Numbered from the stretch's first letter, positions 18,426 to 32,200 are shown. The stretch is DNA of 64,000 nucleotides from Fulvia fulva (GCF_020509005.1 NC_063014.1:3720001-3784000), one strand, 5' to 3'. A program made the numbers and translations. The notes: generated by a model from the sequence alone, not told the origin.

Positions 18426-20940
18426 CTTCGATAGCTTATATTAAGGACGCTACTATACTTAGCGCCGCTTAAGACTCTAGAAATCGCGATATTACGACTC
18501 CTTAAAATCCCCGACTCGTACTAGCGTAAAAGTAGCGTAGTACTCTCTCTTTCTCCCTAGATCAAGACGCTAAGAAGGCGTATTACTATATTATAGCTAG
18601 GCTATAGGGTACTACTAGCCCTAGCGGCGGCGGCGGCGCGAATACTTAATATATCGAGCGCCGCGCGCGACTAACTCGAAACTTAGAACTTTTTACGCGA
18701 TCCGATCAGTATACCTAGTCCGACAATACCGTCCTACTAGATCCCTTTACTAAGTATGCTAATAAGGAACGCGCGGTTCTCGATAGGCTCCTAGAAGAGG
18801 AGGAAGGAGAGTATATCTAACCCGAAATTATAGATACTTTTAACCTCGTAGTAGCACTCTACGAGAGCGATATTATAGACCACCTCGATAAGAATAGGTT
18901 AACCGACATACTCGTAAGGACTTTACTATTAACTCTATAGACTACCGCGGTCGTATCGGGATATACCGTATCCTACTCGACTAACTACGGTTACTTAACG
19001 CGACTTAGTTTCACGACTATGTCTAGAACTAACTAGAGTCAATTACCTACGCCCTTAGTAAACTCGAGGCTAATTACCGCTAAGCTATCCTAGATAGGGC
19101 GGCGCTATATTAAGCTAACGAGCTAAATAAGAAGAAGTTCAAGGAAGTATATACCGAACTATAATATACGGAAAAGTATAAGTAGGAACATAAGTAGGAC
19201 CTAGAACAAGCTAATAAGGACCTTATAAAGGCTAACTAGGACGTTACTAAGTAGAGGAAGTAGGCTAATAACTAGTATAGCTCTACTAAGACTACCGAAA
19301 AGGAGGTCGATATATTTAAGATTAAAGTCGCTAAACTAGAAACACTCGTAGCGGACGACTCCGCCTCTACGGCTACCGACGTAGTAGGGCTATAGTAGAC
19401 TATCGCTACGCTTATATAGGATCTCGAGGAAGCTAAGCGTAGCTATACTACCGAGAAACCTAAGGAGCGTAGCGCCCGCTCCCTCTCCGAGTCACGACGT
19501 CGACGCGGCGATAGACTAGCTAAAAAGCCCGCCGAATAACCCGCTACGAAGCCTACGCGGAAGTAACGTAAGGAGCGATTCGCTAATAACTCCTCCGACC
19601 CCGATTCCTCCGACTCGTCCTTAGACTCTAATTCTGCTTTTAAAGAGCGTCCGCGCCGTAAGAGTAAGGGTAAGGATAAGAGATTGAGAAAGAGATAAGA
19701 GACCGTTATCGTCGACGACGACGACTTCGAGATTATAGATAGTAGCGTAGATATCGTACGCTATGTCCTAACTATAGTAGAAGACTTTAAGACGAGTTCC
19801 CGTATCGAAGTACCTAAGCCTAAATTCTTAGGAGAGAATATAGGTAGTAAAGACTCGCCGATACTTAATAAGTAGACTACTTAACTCGGTAATAAGCTTA
19901 CCGCTTCTATCTTTAAGAACGTACTATCCGCCCTACGTTTTGTATAAGAAACTACTATAGGGTTAGTATACTCTATACTCCGTAACTATATTCCCTAGAA
20001 GATCGTCTTCTCTAAGGTTCCCTCCGCGAGCCGGCTATTTAAGAGCGTAAAGAAATGCCCACGTTTCCTAGATAAGAACTTCGGCGACTATAATCCCGAG
20101 GGTACCGCGCGTAATAATATAGACGCGCTTAAGATAGTAGAGAATAAAAAGTTCTCTAAGTTCTATACTAAGTTCTAACGTAAGCGCGCCTAGCTCCTAT
20201 AAGGCGCGAGCCGTAAGTACGAGGTTATCGAGCTTAAGAAGAAGCTAAGCTTTAAGTACCGTAATCGACTAGTCGTACTACCTAACGCGAAGTCGGTTAA
20301 GGAGCTTACTCGGCAATACTACCGCCTAGAGAGCGAGCTAGCTTAACTTGAATACGACCTACTACGTACTAAGAACGACGAGAAGAAGGATAAGAAGACG
20401 ACTATACCTAAGGGTAACGGTACGGTATCGGTACCTTCTATAGTAGAGTAGATTATACTACCGGTACTCCCTTTAGATAACGGTATACCTCTCGGCCGCT
20501 CTCCTTATACTAATTAGCCGCTCCTTCCGTAGAAGGACTGCCCTAATTAGTATAAGAACCTTATATAACTTACTTAAGATTAGCGTACTTAGATTATCGC
20601 TAGCGGTAGCTACCTACGCTACCGGGGTACCGGCTACGTCTTAGGCGCCGCCGGCTACCTACTTGACCTATACGAGCGTCCTAAGAAGAAGGCTAATAAT
20701 AACGGCCTTACGGTTACTAAAGTACCGGCGGGAAATACCTAAGCTATTATTTGAGCGTAATAGATAATAGTCCGCCTTAGGAAGTCTTATACTAGAACTA
20801 ATACCCTTACGAACCTTATTAATATACCCGTACCGTATAGGCGTTTTCCTTATAAGCCCGAGCGAGCACGCCCTCTTCTATAGAAGTAGATAAAGGACCC
20901 GAAGTCTCGTATTACTTTGTAGTAGAGGGTAGGGCAAATA
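18426..20940 (+). pseudogene. gypsy C gag (RIP-decayed)
   Basis: The plus-strand frame, broken by RIP stops, reads in order: an N-terminal region; a coiled-coil part (about 19100-19480: ELNKKKFKEVYTEL and similar); an Arg/Ser and acidic linker with runs such as DSDSSDSS and KSKGKDKRLRKR (19500-19720); a capsid-like part starting VPKPKFLGENIGSKDSP (about 19810) and extending to about 20400; then a zinc-knuckle relic at about 20610-20665 reading YLRYRGTGYVLGAAGY, in which every expected Cys and His of a C-x2-C-x4-H-x6-C box has become Tyr. TGC to TAC and CAC to TAC are the changes RIP makes on one or the other strand. Family: Ty3/gypsy Gag. No start codon can be chosen with confidence. Confidence 0.75.
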
Positions 20941-20942
20941 GA

Positions 20943-20961
20943 ATATATATATATATATATA
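20943..20961. repeat. (AT)n microsatellite
   Basis: About nine AT units between the gag and protease regions of gypsy C. Confidence 0.9.
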
Positions 20962-20989
20962 CCTTTCTTAATAATAGTACTAACTCTAA

Positions 20990-22074
20990 ACTCGTAAACA
21001 CTTCCTTTACGTAAAAACATAAATTCCCGCTCTACGATATTAAGCCCTTTACGCTAGGCCTAGGTAATAGCTCCTAAGCACTAATAATTATTACTAAAGC
21101 CACAAATATTAAACTGAACCTTTAAGGCTATATCGAGACGGTCAAATACCTAGTTACTAATACCTACTACGATATAGTCCTTAGCCTTAGATAGCACGCG
21201 AAGTATAGCTCTTATAAAGACTAGAAGCGAAGCCTGCTTACCTTTAACGACGTTGACTATTAAAATCACACTCTCTATAAGAACGTTAGCCTACTAGTAA
21301 CGTTACCTATCCCCGAGTTACTACTAACGCCGGTACTCGACTACGATAGCCTTAAGGGACCCGATATCCGCGACATACCGGTCCCTTAGCCCCTCGAAGT
21401 CGGCGCTAAAAGAACTAGGGCTAGGTATAGAGACGATATTAAGTAGATCAACTTATACGAACTCTAGAGACTCTATCGTACAAGAGGTACGGAAGTATAT
21501 ACTATATAGATTAACCTACGCGAAGTATATACGGCTAAGAGCGCGGCCAATCTAGTTATAGTATAAGCGTTAGGGCTTTACGCTATAATAGTACGAAAGG
21601 ATATAGGCGGTAACGCTATATTCGCGTACGCTATATATATTAAAGATAGCTACTATAGAACGCTCCGTTATCGATAGGAGTACTAGGTAGAGACCTACGT
21701 AATAAACGTAGCTAATTATAACGTGTTTATAGAAAAGCTATACCGGAAGTAGAAGGACCCCGACGTACTCGGTAAGCTATCGGCTATATACTATTATTAG
21801 CAAGCTCTGTTCTCGAAGTTAGAGTTAGATAAGCTACTACCTTATCGCCCTAGCCTAGATTATAAGATTAAGCTAAAGAAGGATACTCGGCTACCGTTTA
21901 AGCGGCCCTATCCGATTTCGAATAGAGAGTTAGAAGTAGTAAAAGCTTAGGTAGATAACTAACTTTAGAAAGGTAACATCTAACGTAGTAACTTTTCTAT
22001 AGTATTACTAGTAATTATCGTACGTAAACTAGGTACTAGACTACGCGTCTATATCGACTACCGCGCTCTAAACG
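20990..22074 (+). pseudogene. gypsy C pol, N-terminal part: protease region to start of RT (RIP-decayed)
   Basis: The plus-strand frame shows, near 21840-22070, the start of a Ty3/gypsy reverse transcriptase: LPYRPSLDYKIKLKKDT, LPFKRPYPIS, then the fingers with [11 protein letters not shown] ending at 22073. The region 21000-21800 lies where protease and the RT connector are expected, but I find no clear DTG/DSG motif. At 22070-22074 (AAACG) the gene is interrupted by gypsy D and continues with AFTIKSRYP at 39240. The join is exact at the five-base duplication, so both halves come from one pol gene. Confidence 0.8.
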
Positions 22075-22593
22075 TGTTAGGGCGAGAGCCTAGCCTATAA
22101 GATATAAGAGTAAAAGCGAGAATGTAGGTACGAAGTATAGATATAAAGGGTATAGTATAATTGCTACATAAAACGAAAGACGAAGAAAGTAAGAGAGGCC
22201 TAGGGAAGGCTAGATACTTATACTCGACCCTCGCGAGTACGTGTCCCCGTATTAATAGGGCTAACCCGTACGAAGCCGCGCTTAGTAGCTTTGCTTAAAA
22301 CCTTATTCTAACCTGCCCTACGTTCCGAGTCTTCTACGTGCTTCTTCTAGGGTCTAGCGTAGTCGCGGGTACTTGCGGGAGTACCGTAAGTTATATAGTT
22401 ACGAGCCGAAGTAAATCTGTTAAGGTTTAGTAGAGTAGTGAATTTAGAGGGCTAGGTCCCGTAGTAAATATTACGGGGTATATAATTCTTAGCGCTTATA
22501 TACTAAGCTAGACTTTTACTTCTTAACGACTTCTAAGCACTCTAAGGCTCTTCTGTCCCTACCTTCTATATACTCTATAGGGAGACTATAATA
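22075..22593 (-). repeat. gypsy D 3' LTR, complete (519 bp)
   Basis: On the minus strand it starts at 22593 as TATTATAGTC (TG mutated to TA) and ends CCTAACA at 22075, next to the AAACG duplication. A G-rich tract (complement of 22597-22605, GGGGGGGCTAC-like) lies just before it and fits the polypurine tract. Its first 94 bp match the remnant at 39141-39234. Confidence 0.85.
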
Positions 22594-22639
22594 GTAGCCC
22601 CCCCGAATAAAGCTAAGTTCCTACGAAGCCGTAGTAGTT

Positions 22640-22654
22640 CTATATATCGAGGAT
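22640..22654. repeat. 15-bp target-site duplication of the inner LINE A copy (pairs with 24653-24667)
   Basis: CTATATATCGAGGAT occurs immediately before the truncated 5' end and immediately after the tail of the LINE at 22655-24652. Joining its flanks restores the gypsy D pol tail. Confidence 0.92.
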
Positions 22655-24652
22655 CAGCCCAAGTCGTACAGACTAATAGCACTTCTAAATACGATAGGGA
22701 AGGTCCTAGAAAAGATAGTAGCCTAGAGACTTACGTAGCTTACCGAGGACAACTACGTACTCCTAGTAACATAGATAGGGGGAAGAAGCTAGCGATCGAT
22801 ACTAATAGTAATAGAGCTAATTACGGAGCAAATTCAGACCCTCTAGCACTACGGTAAGAACCGAGCGGCGACCTTACTATCCCTCGACATCGTAGGGGCC
22901 TTCGATAACGTCTTATACTAAAGGCTAATACATATCCTATAGTAGAAAGGCATCCCCTAGTAGGTAACGACGTTTGTCTACTCCTTTCTCTAGGAACGGA
23001 CGACATACCTAGTCCTAGGAAGGTACACGTCCGACCCGGTAAAGGCAGAGACTGGAATACCTTAGGGATCTATACTCTCCCCTATCCTGTTTCTAATATT
23101 TATGTCTGATCTAATCCCCCTACTCACCTCTCCGCAAACCTTAGTATCGGGGTTCGTAGACGATATAAACATCCTAGCCTAGTGAGACTCGATAGAAGAG
23201 AACTGTCGCCTCCTTAAAGATAGGCACAAGAAATGCGAGGAGTAGGCAAAGAAGCATAGTGCCCGGTTCGCCCCTAAAAAGTACTAACTTATACACTTTA
23301 GTAAAGCGAGAATATACTATAATATAAAGGCGGCGGTAAGAATCCAAGGCTACGAGACCAAGCTATTAGCGGAGCTACGAGTACTAGGGATCTGGCTCGA
23401 CCCGAAGCTAAGCTAGAATATATAGATTAAGAAAGCCTAGAGTCGAGCGCAAGTTAACGAAGCCTCGATAAAGAGACTTACGGCATCTATATAGGGAGCA
23501 ACATTCGACAAGGCAAGAGTAATGTATAAGGCGATCGTCAGACTAGCTATATTATACGGGGCACAGATTTAGGGAACAGGAGGCGTAGGTAAGCCGATCC
23601 CGAAACGGATAGAGCAACCCCTAAATAGGATATAGGTAGGTAACCTACGTAGGGTACTAGGCGTATATAAGACAACGTTAATAAGCACGGTAGAAATAGA
23701 GACAGGAATACTACTAATCGGCTAGTATATCCGGGGAATAAGAATTCAATACGCGGCAAAGACGATAGGTTACCTAGTATAAACCACGATCTAGGAGGTA
23801 AAGAATAAGATAGAAAGCCGCTACCGGAGAGGGGTAGGACATAGGACAAGCTAAAAAGAGGATGACCTTACTACCTTTACGGCCGTATAGACGAGCACCG
23901 AATGGCTAGCACGAAAGGAGGAGGAGCGTAGGACTCGCTAGGCCGGCGGGAGTAAGGCTAAGACCTAAAGCCTAGCGGAATAGATAGCGAGCTACCTATA
24001 GGAGCAGGACTAGAAAAGGAAGCCCCCTAAGACAACAGGCCCGATATCGCTCCGAGCCTTCTAGAGACATAATTACTAGCTATATAGGGACCTAACAAGG
24101 GCCGAAGCAAGCATAGCGATCCAAATTAGGTCCGAACACATTAGATTAAGGGCTTACCTATTTAGGAGACGCGCACTAGACATCTATAGCCTAGCCTACT
24201 AGTGTGGCTACCTATTGCAAAACCCAGAACATATACTACTACGATGCCCGTAGTAGGCGAGAGGTAGGGGAAATTGGAGGTACCGAGCGGGAAGGAGAGA
24301 CTATAAGTCAATTATTAGGGACAAAGGCAACATTCGCCGAATCTCTCGGTAGATACTATAGTAGGGATACCTCTAGTAGTTTAGCCTCGCGAGCGAGACG
24401 GAGGAGTAGATAGATAAGAGGCGGAAGCGAGGGGGGTTGTAGATAGGGTAGTTATTAGGGCAGGCCTATAACACTAGCGTACCCCTAACAAGGGAAATTT
24501 AAGACGACAACTAGGAGGAAAAGACAGGCGGGAAGGAGGAGGGGTTTTCACTAATACGGTTTCCCCTCTATATATATAAAAACAAGATAGTATAGCTATA
24601 TAGGCTAAAGGGCACCATGACAGCTTAATGAAATATCTATCTATCTATCTAT
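22655..24652 (+). mobile_element. LINE A copy, 5'-truncated, RIP-decayed
   Basis: Starts inside ORF2 at the counterpart of position 3131 of the left LINE A and is colinear with it to the (CTAT)n tail. Codon-by-codon comparison shows the RIP pattern clearly: CAG to TAG, CAC to TAC, TGG to TAG, while non-CpA positions are mostly unchanged. The 5' truncation and the 15-bp duplication are the normal result of incomplete target-primed reverse transcription. It sits in the chromodomain end of gypsy D pol. Confidence 0.92.
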
Positions 24653-27600
24653 CTATATATCGAGGATGTTTAGCTTTAGTACTAGGCCTAGGCCTAATGT
24701 TATAGTCGATATACTATTAGTAAGCCCTGTCGAAGAGCTTAGATTCGAAAAGCCTGCCGATATTAACCTCTAGGCCGTCTACGCGGGCGTAGTATTCTTC
24801 GATTACTTAAAGATTAAAGATAATATATTAGATAGGTTCCTATAAGGTATCCTACTTAGGGCAACCTTACTATTCGACTTTATACTTAATCGGCGGTAGC
24901 CCTTTAATATCCTTAGGCTCTACGCGGATTCCCCGGATCTTACGGACGGTATAGTCGTTAGAAGGTAGGTCAACCGGCTCGTCGACTTCTACTTTATCGG
25001 GAGGACCTAGTATGTCTTAGTTTTGGTTCGGGAATAGGTCCTTAGCCGACGGCCGAAGGCGTACGGGATAGAAGACGTCGTAGATCTTTATGTTCGTAGG
25101 AAGAGCTAGACGGTAGGCGTATAAACTAATACGCTCGGTAATCTCAAAAGGACCTAGGTTCTTCTAGCTTAGCTTCTTAAAGGGGCGGTCCGTCTTAATG
25201 TTCTTAGAGTTAAGGTAGACTATATCGCCTACTTAGTAGTCGGGAGCTAGCTAGCGACGACGATTAGCTTAATCCTTATAGATTGCTTATACGTATACTA
25301 TCTCGTCGTAGACTTCTTTATAGATCTATAAGAGTATAGTAGCGAACTCGTCTACTACTTACTCGTTTACGTCTTTAGTAGGCGGGAGAGGCTCTTCTAG
25401 TTCTATACCTATACGAGGGTAGTAACCTCTCGTAGTATAGAAGGGAGAGTAGCTAGTAGTCTCCGAGTCCTAGTTACGAGTAGCGAACTCTACCGTAGAG
25501 ATATACTAAGGCCAATCCTTCTAGTAGTAGTCGACGAAGTAATAAAGGACCTACTCGAGGATAGCGTTCGTAATTTCGGTCTAGCCGTCGGTCTGTAGCT
25601 AAAACCTAGTCGAGAGGTTATACTTAATACCTAGGATAGTATATAGACGCTTCTAGAAGTACGAGATGAACTAGGAGCCTCTATTAGAGGTAATGCTATC
25701 CGGGAGGCCTTAAAAGCGCTAGACAAATTCGTAGAACAAGCGAGTAGTCTCCTTTACGGTTATAATCTAGTACGGGATTATATACCGGTCCTTAGAGTAA
25801 CGGTCCACAATTACTAGAAGGGCCTTTACCTTTACGCCGCTAGAGGTCTTACCGTAAGGAAGATCGGTAATAAAGTCTATAGTAATGTACTTCTACGGAC
25901 GATTAGGAGCCGGGAGAGGGTATAAGAGACCGTAGGGGCGGTAGCGGTTAGCTTTAGCTCTTCGGTAAGTAGCGTAGTTTAGTACGTAGCGGCGGACGTC
26001 TTTCTAGGAATACGGCTACTAGTAATACCTAGCGAGGAGCTTATAGGTCTTAGCTACGCCTAGGTGACCCCTAGAGGCGGAGTCGTAGACGATTTAAAGA
26101 ATCTTAGCTCGAATATTAGAGCCTTTAGGCTACGGTACGTAAAGCTTCTTACGGAAGTAGACGACACCTTCCTAGAGCTCGTACTTAGATAGCGAGAAGC
26201 CCGGGAATGTCCTCGCGCTAGATTCAAGGGCCTAAACTAACTCTTAGGCGTCTAGGTCGGTATTATACGCTATTCGTACTCGTGCTATAATGCCCTTAGG
26301 TTACTCCTTATTATCAAACCCCTTAAAGTCTAATTCGGATAAGCCGTCGGTCGTTACTAAGCCCTCTTTATCGTCGTTCAAGTCCTTAGCGTCCGAGGCG
26401 TATTCTTTAGGCTCGGATTTATTGTTACTCTCGTTAAGGTAGGTAGGAGCGAGTACGAGAGTAGTAAAGGAAGCGGCGAGCGTAGGCTAGCCGTTTAATA
26501 GGTACTCTTAAAGCTCGGAAGAGAGGTTATACTCTTTAATAACTTGTTACTCTACGATTTACTAGCCCCCTCTTCGATTAACTAGAGAGTTACTAGGGCG
26601 GCGGGTAAGGGCGTCGGCTATCGAGTTAGCCTTACCGGGCGTATACGAGATTATAAAGTTGAACCGGGAGAGGAACTCGCTCTAGCGGGCCTAGCGACGA
26701 TTAAGTAGCTTACTCTTTATAAAGTAGACGAGGTTCTTATAGTCGGAGCTTACTTAGACGGGTATAGTAGAGTCTTCGAGCTCGGGGCGCTACTCTATAA
26801 AAGCTTTAACGATAGCGAGAAGCTCCTTGTTGTAGATCTCGTAGTTATACTCCGTAGCGGTCATCTTCTTAGAGAGGAAGGCGATAGGTAACTAGGGAGA
26901 TTTAGGCGAGCGGCGTTATAGTAGGACACCGCCTACTACGCCGTCGGATACGTTAGTCTCTATACGGGTCTCTAGTTCGAAATCGAAGTACTATAGAAGC
27001 GGGTTCTTAATAAACTTCGCTTTAAGCAAGTCAAAAGCCTCCTAGTATTCGTCGGTCTAGGCAAACTTCTCACCCTTACGCGTAAGCTTCGTTAAAGGGC
27101 GTACTACGCCCGAGAATACGTAGATAAAGCGGCGGTAGAAGTTAGTAAAGCCTAGGAAACCCTAGACCTCCTTAACGTTCGTAGGACTATCCTATTCGAC
27201 GATAGCGTCGATCTTCTCTTAGTCTATCTTAATACCGTCTACGGTAATAATTAAACTAAGGAACTTGACTTCGGTCTTCTCAAACTCGTACTTATCGATG
27301 TCGAGCTATAAGCCGGCGTCTACGAGCTTCTAAAGGACCTTATAGACGTACTCGCGGTGCTCCTCCTTAGTCTCGCTATAGACTAGGATGTCGTCGATGT
27401 AGGTAGTATAGAACTAATCGAGGAACTCCTAAAGGATGTCGTTAATAAAGTTCTAGAAGGTACTAGGCCCGTTATAAACGCCGAAGGGCATAACGAGCGA
27501 CTCGAATAGCCCGTAGCGAGTACGGAAGGCTATAAGATACTCGTATCCTTCTACTATTCGTAACTTGTTAAACGTAGCGATAACATCGAGCTTAGTAAAG

Positions 27601-28560
27601 TACTTGGCCTTAGAGAAGCGTTCGAGCGTCTCCTAAATTAACGGTATTAGGTAGCGGTTCTTCTTTATAATAGCGTTTAAGCCTCGGTAGTCTACGTAGA
27701 AGCGTAGGCTACCGCCGGGCTTCTTAACGAATATAACGGGACTACTAGCGCTAGAACGGCTCGCTCGAATAAACCCCTTCTTTAGGTTCTCTTCGAGGTA
27801 TCTCTTAAGGACGATAAGCTCTTCTCGGGATATAGAATATAGCGGTCCGAACGGTATCTCTACACCTTCTTCTAGCTTAATCTTATAGTCGTAAGGGCGA
27901 TAAGGAGGCAGCTCGTCTACGGCTTTAGTATCGAATACGTAGAGGATATAGTATATCTAAGGAGGGCCCTTCGTAGTAGGGTCGGTAGGTATACGCTTCT
28001 TATCGAGCTTCTCGAGGGCGATGTCGATATCGCGGAGAGAGGCGGCGAAGACTTAAGCTTTAGGCTACTTAGTAGTAGTAGTAAAGGTAGCGGCGTCTAC
28101 CTAGAAGATCTTAGTATACTTAGGGCCGCGCTAAGGCGGCGGAGAAGGCGGAGGTACCGGAGGAGCTTCTAGAGGGAAGCTAATAGTAAGGGAAGTCTAG
28201 TCGATAATAGGTTAGTATCGTCTAAACTAGGGGAGGCCGAGGATAAACTTCTAATACGGTAGGGACGTAAGGAAGCTAGTGATCGACATACGCTTGCCTC
28301 CGAGAGTGATTGACGTATATATAATATAAGTAATCTTACTAGTAGTAGTCTCTATACCGTTAAAGAGTTTAAGGGTACGAGGGTACTTTAGTTCCTAGGG
28401 TTCGAGGTTAAGAGAGGTCGCGAGTTTATAGTCTATAAAAGACTCGCCTAGTACGCTAGTGTCTATAAGAGTAAGATCGGAAGAAGAGAGTTTCTTTAAG
28501 CCGATTTTTATATTCGTAACGAACGGTTTATAAGCGTAGTCCTTACCCGTCTCGTTATAT

Positions 28561-29298
28561 AGGTCTAGCTATACTATATTGATCCTCAACTTCTTTCCTC
28601 TCTTTACTTTCGGTAAACGTTATTCTTAGTCTTTACCGCGTCGATAAGGAAGACCTAGGCTTTTTCCTACTTAGCGGGAGTAGTAGGAGTAGGCTCGATA
28701 GCGCCGATAGCGCCGCGAACCGGGTTACGGGCGTTACGGGTAGCGAGCTACGGATAGTTAACTACGACATAGCCTAGACCGCCGTAGTAGGTATAGAGTC
28801 CGGCCTAGCGACGGCGAAGCTTCTCTTCGGGAGTAAGCTTACCGTTAACGAGGCCCTAGACTCGAGGGACGGCGGTACTAGCGCTAAGATCTATAGCATT
28901 ACCTATAGAGACGGGCGGGAGAGCCGTAGAAGCGGCGGCGCCTAGTAGAGTAGCGAAGTAGCTTCCGGGACTACGAGGCTAACGACCTTAAGAACGGGAA
29001 GCGAGGAGAGAGGCGGTATATTCTATATTAGAGTCGAGGCGCTAGTAGGTCTCGACGAGCTTACGGAAGCTTATAGTACCGACGTCCTTATCCTCGAGGG
29101 CTCGAAGAAGCTCTACTAATAAGCTATAGCGGAGAGTACTCTTCTTAGTCTCTTCGTTATAGCCGGTAAACCCGATATCGCGGTTAAAGGCCGCGAGGTA
29201 CTCGGCAAAGCTCTTGTTCTTCTAGAGGAGGTTATAGATAGCGTTCTAGGCGGTAGCTCTACGGTCTAGATCACTAAAGGTAGTACGGAGGTCCTATA
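28561..29298 (-). pseudogene. gypsy D gag, C-terminal fragment (RIP-decayed)
   Basis: Minus-strand frame upstream of the protease. A zinc-knuckle relic YTYYGGLGYVV at about 28770-28810 has Tyr where Cys and His are expected. Further upstream, Ala/Glu-rich helical sequence (about 29000-29290) resembles the C-terminal capsid region. The rest of gag, the leader and the 5' LTR are missing: LINE B sequence begins at 29299 and the element resumes only in its 5' LTR at 39141. Confidence 0.65.
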
Positions 29299-32200
29299 TT
29301 AGATAGATAGATTTGTCATTCCCCTGTTCTAGGACTATATCCGGCCTATATAGGTATATATCTATTGTTATATATAAAGGGAAACCCGAATAGGTGAAAA
29401 CCCTTCCCGCCCCCGACTACTCCTTATCTAGTTTAGCTTTCCCTCTAAACGTACGTAGTCTATATCACTACCCCGTTAGCCCCCGCTCCTAGCCGGTCTC
29501 GTCGCGCTACGTCGTGTCCTCTCTTCCTATACTACTCCTACTAGGCGGTACTGTTCTAGCTAGCCCTTCTCTAGTATCTAGTTCGTAATACGCCGTAGGT
29601 CCTTAGCGTTGTTAAGAAGTGCCCTAATCGTCCGGTTCCTCGCCTTTGCTATCTACTCCCCCCTTCCTAGCGACTACCTCGGATAGACGAGGAGTACGTA
29701 CCGTACGTTCTAGGAGCGATAGCCGTAGGGGCAGCTAGTATTTGTATATCCTGGAACCTTCCTCTATAATAGGTACCCCTAGAGGCCGATGTGTTCGCTT
29801 CGTAGTTAGGTTGCTATACTACTCTATACCCTCGTAAGGCGGTAGTAGATAAGCTTCGGGGGGTGCTTAACCGCGGATTTTGTAGCTAACTATTCCTTAG
29901 GTTGTCCCGCTAGCTAAGGGCGTCCACTATGCCCTACAACCTAGTTGTTCCACCTCTCTTTCTATAGTTGCTCTATAAGAGATTTCTCACCTTCCTATTA
30001 TATTACTAGCTATTCGTCCCTTGCCCGGTAGTTCGGCTCGTTTCCGGGTCGAATGCCCCTATACGCTAGTACTAATTCGCGGGCCCTTACGACTACACTA
30101 GCGATGACCTTCTATACTAGGTACTGTGCCGACTTGCCTAAGTAGGAGGTCCGTAGTCCCTAGATGTATAGGTCGATCGGCGGTATAGCGGTCTCGTGCT
30201 TAAGCATCCTCGTTAGTATCGACTTATATGCCCCGGTGACCTTCCTTAGGCATTAGTTTTGGATCTTCGCTAGCGGCGCGACGAGTCCCTTCGATAGGTA
30301 GGCCCTCTCGCCTAAGGACCACACTTGGCTACTATAGGTAAGGACTGGCCGTATAATAGCCGTATATAGAAGTCGTGACTACCGGAAGTCCGCCCCCTAT
30401 ATAGACGTAGTAAGCCTCTGGCATAATGCTATATTCTATTTAGCTTTCCGTAATATTGCCTAGACGTACTTCCTCTACCGTAGCGCCGGGTCTACCTATA
30501 GTCCGAGGATCCTAAGCTGATTTGCCGGGTTAGTCGTGTGCCCCTATATCTAGATAGAAGCTTGTATATTGTGGAACCGTGGCCGGCGCGTAAAGTGTAA
30601 TAGATTGTACTTTTCTAGGGCAAACCGAGCCCCGTGCCTCCTAGCCTAGTCCTCGTAGATCTTGTGCTTCTCTTCTCGTAGCCTATAGTTCTCCTTAGTC
30701 GAGGAAGACTACGCTAGGATGTTTATGTCGTCTACGAAGCCGCTCGTAGCGGTGTTCTAGGATTCTAGGGCTGGGAGCAGCGTCGCTATAAAGAAGAGGA
30801 ACAGAATAGGTACTAGCGTTAAGCCTTACGGGATTCTAGTATAGACTACTTGAAATAGGCTTCTGTACTAGCCGACTAGGATCGACGTACTACGGTTTTG
30901 GAGGTAGGACCGTACGAAGTTGACAAGCTACTTAGGGAGTCCCTTCGACCTTAGGATGTAGAGTAGCCGCGGGTATGACACGTAGTCGAAGGCTCCCGAT
31001 ATGTCTAGGCTAAGTAAGGAAGCTACCTTGTCCCTATTCTTATACTAGATGGCCTTTACCTAAGAGGTAATAAGTTCTATCGCGGATAGCGTCGATCGCT
31101 ATAGGCGCGCACCTATCTAGGTGTCCGGGAGTAGGGAGTGTTCCTCTGCCGCCTCGGAGAGTCTCGTTATAACTAGCTTCTTAAGCGCCTTCCTAAGAGT
31201 ATTAAGGAGCGCAATTAGGCGGTACGATTTCACCTACGTATAGTCTTCCTTCTACGGCTTACGTAGGACCACTGTCGTCGATTATTTAAAAGCTATCGGG
31301 TGGTACCCGGTCTGTAGGTAGGCGTTAAAGATCGCTATAACTACTAGGGCTAGTTGATCTCTACACTTCTTTAGTAGCTCGTTTAGGATCCTATCCGGCC
31401 CCGGGGCTTTCTTCGCCGGCAACTTCCTTAGCACAGCGGCAACTTCTCCCTCGGACACCTCCTATTAGACCGCGATACTAGGGGCTAGGGGAGTAGAGCT
31501 GTTTATGTCGCTTAGATCAGCCTCGACTAGGGGCGGGAAGAACTTGCTAGCTAGTAGACGCGCCTTGGCCTCGGGGTCGCTAACCGGGCCACTAGGCGAT
31601 TGTAGCGCTAGGATAGAGAAGGAGGGGCCCTGTATAGGGTCCTGTCGGGCCCATTTCGCTAGCTTCTATATCCTCTCTAGCTTGCCGGCGATTTCTTCTA
31701 CTATAGCCCTCTAGCCGACTACTTTCTCCCTTCGTATTATAGCTTTCTTCTGTTAGTATGCCTCCCTATATACGTTCTAGGCCTCCTCGCTATAGCTGCT
31801 CGTCTATACCCGGCGGGCTCTCCTTACTTCTCTTACTACCGTAGTGTACTCCGGCGTCTAGTATAGTTTGGACTATGTCGTTAGTTAGGCAAGCGGAACG
31901 TAAAGTGAGGTCGCTTTTCTTATTTCGTCTGTTAACCCCTAGACTGCTTCGTCTATCTCGTCTTTACTGTTGTATTGCTACTACGCGATCTGGACTAGCC
32001 TCTTAGAGTCATCGAGGTACGCCTAGATGTTAGCCTAGTAGGCCTTTCCCTAGTTTGGCTTAGGGGTTCTCGCTAGTGTACGTTATATCTATATCGTAAT
32101 AGAGGTCCTGACTAGTATATAGTCTAACGACGCCTCGAGTTCATGTTCGATCCTATAGTAGGTTACTATATAGTAGTGGCTATCTAAGATCTAGTAGAGG

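Larger units (their letters stand above)
22594..28560 (-). pseudogene. gypsy D pol: protease, RT, RNase H, integrase, chromodomain (RIP-decayed; split by a LINE A copy)
   Basis: Minus strand from high to low coordinates. Protease-like LIDTSVLGESFIDYKLATS near 28430-28480. RT about 27950-27250, with the stretch before YIDDILVYS and a DIDKYEF segment near 27280-27310. RNase H about 27000-26600. Integrase about 26250-25400. GPY/F-type module near 25260-25140: PDYQVGDIVYLNSKN, RPFKKLS, KNLGPFEI. Chromodomain-like tail near 24880-24670: LPPIKYKVE followed by a stop where Trp is usual. The C-terminal end continues after the LINE A insertion at 22654-22594, right up to the LTR. Stops are frequent and of RIP type. 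The arrangement is that of a chromovirus-type Ty3/gypsy element, whose chromodomain is known to steer integration to modified histones. Confidence 0.83.
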
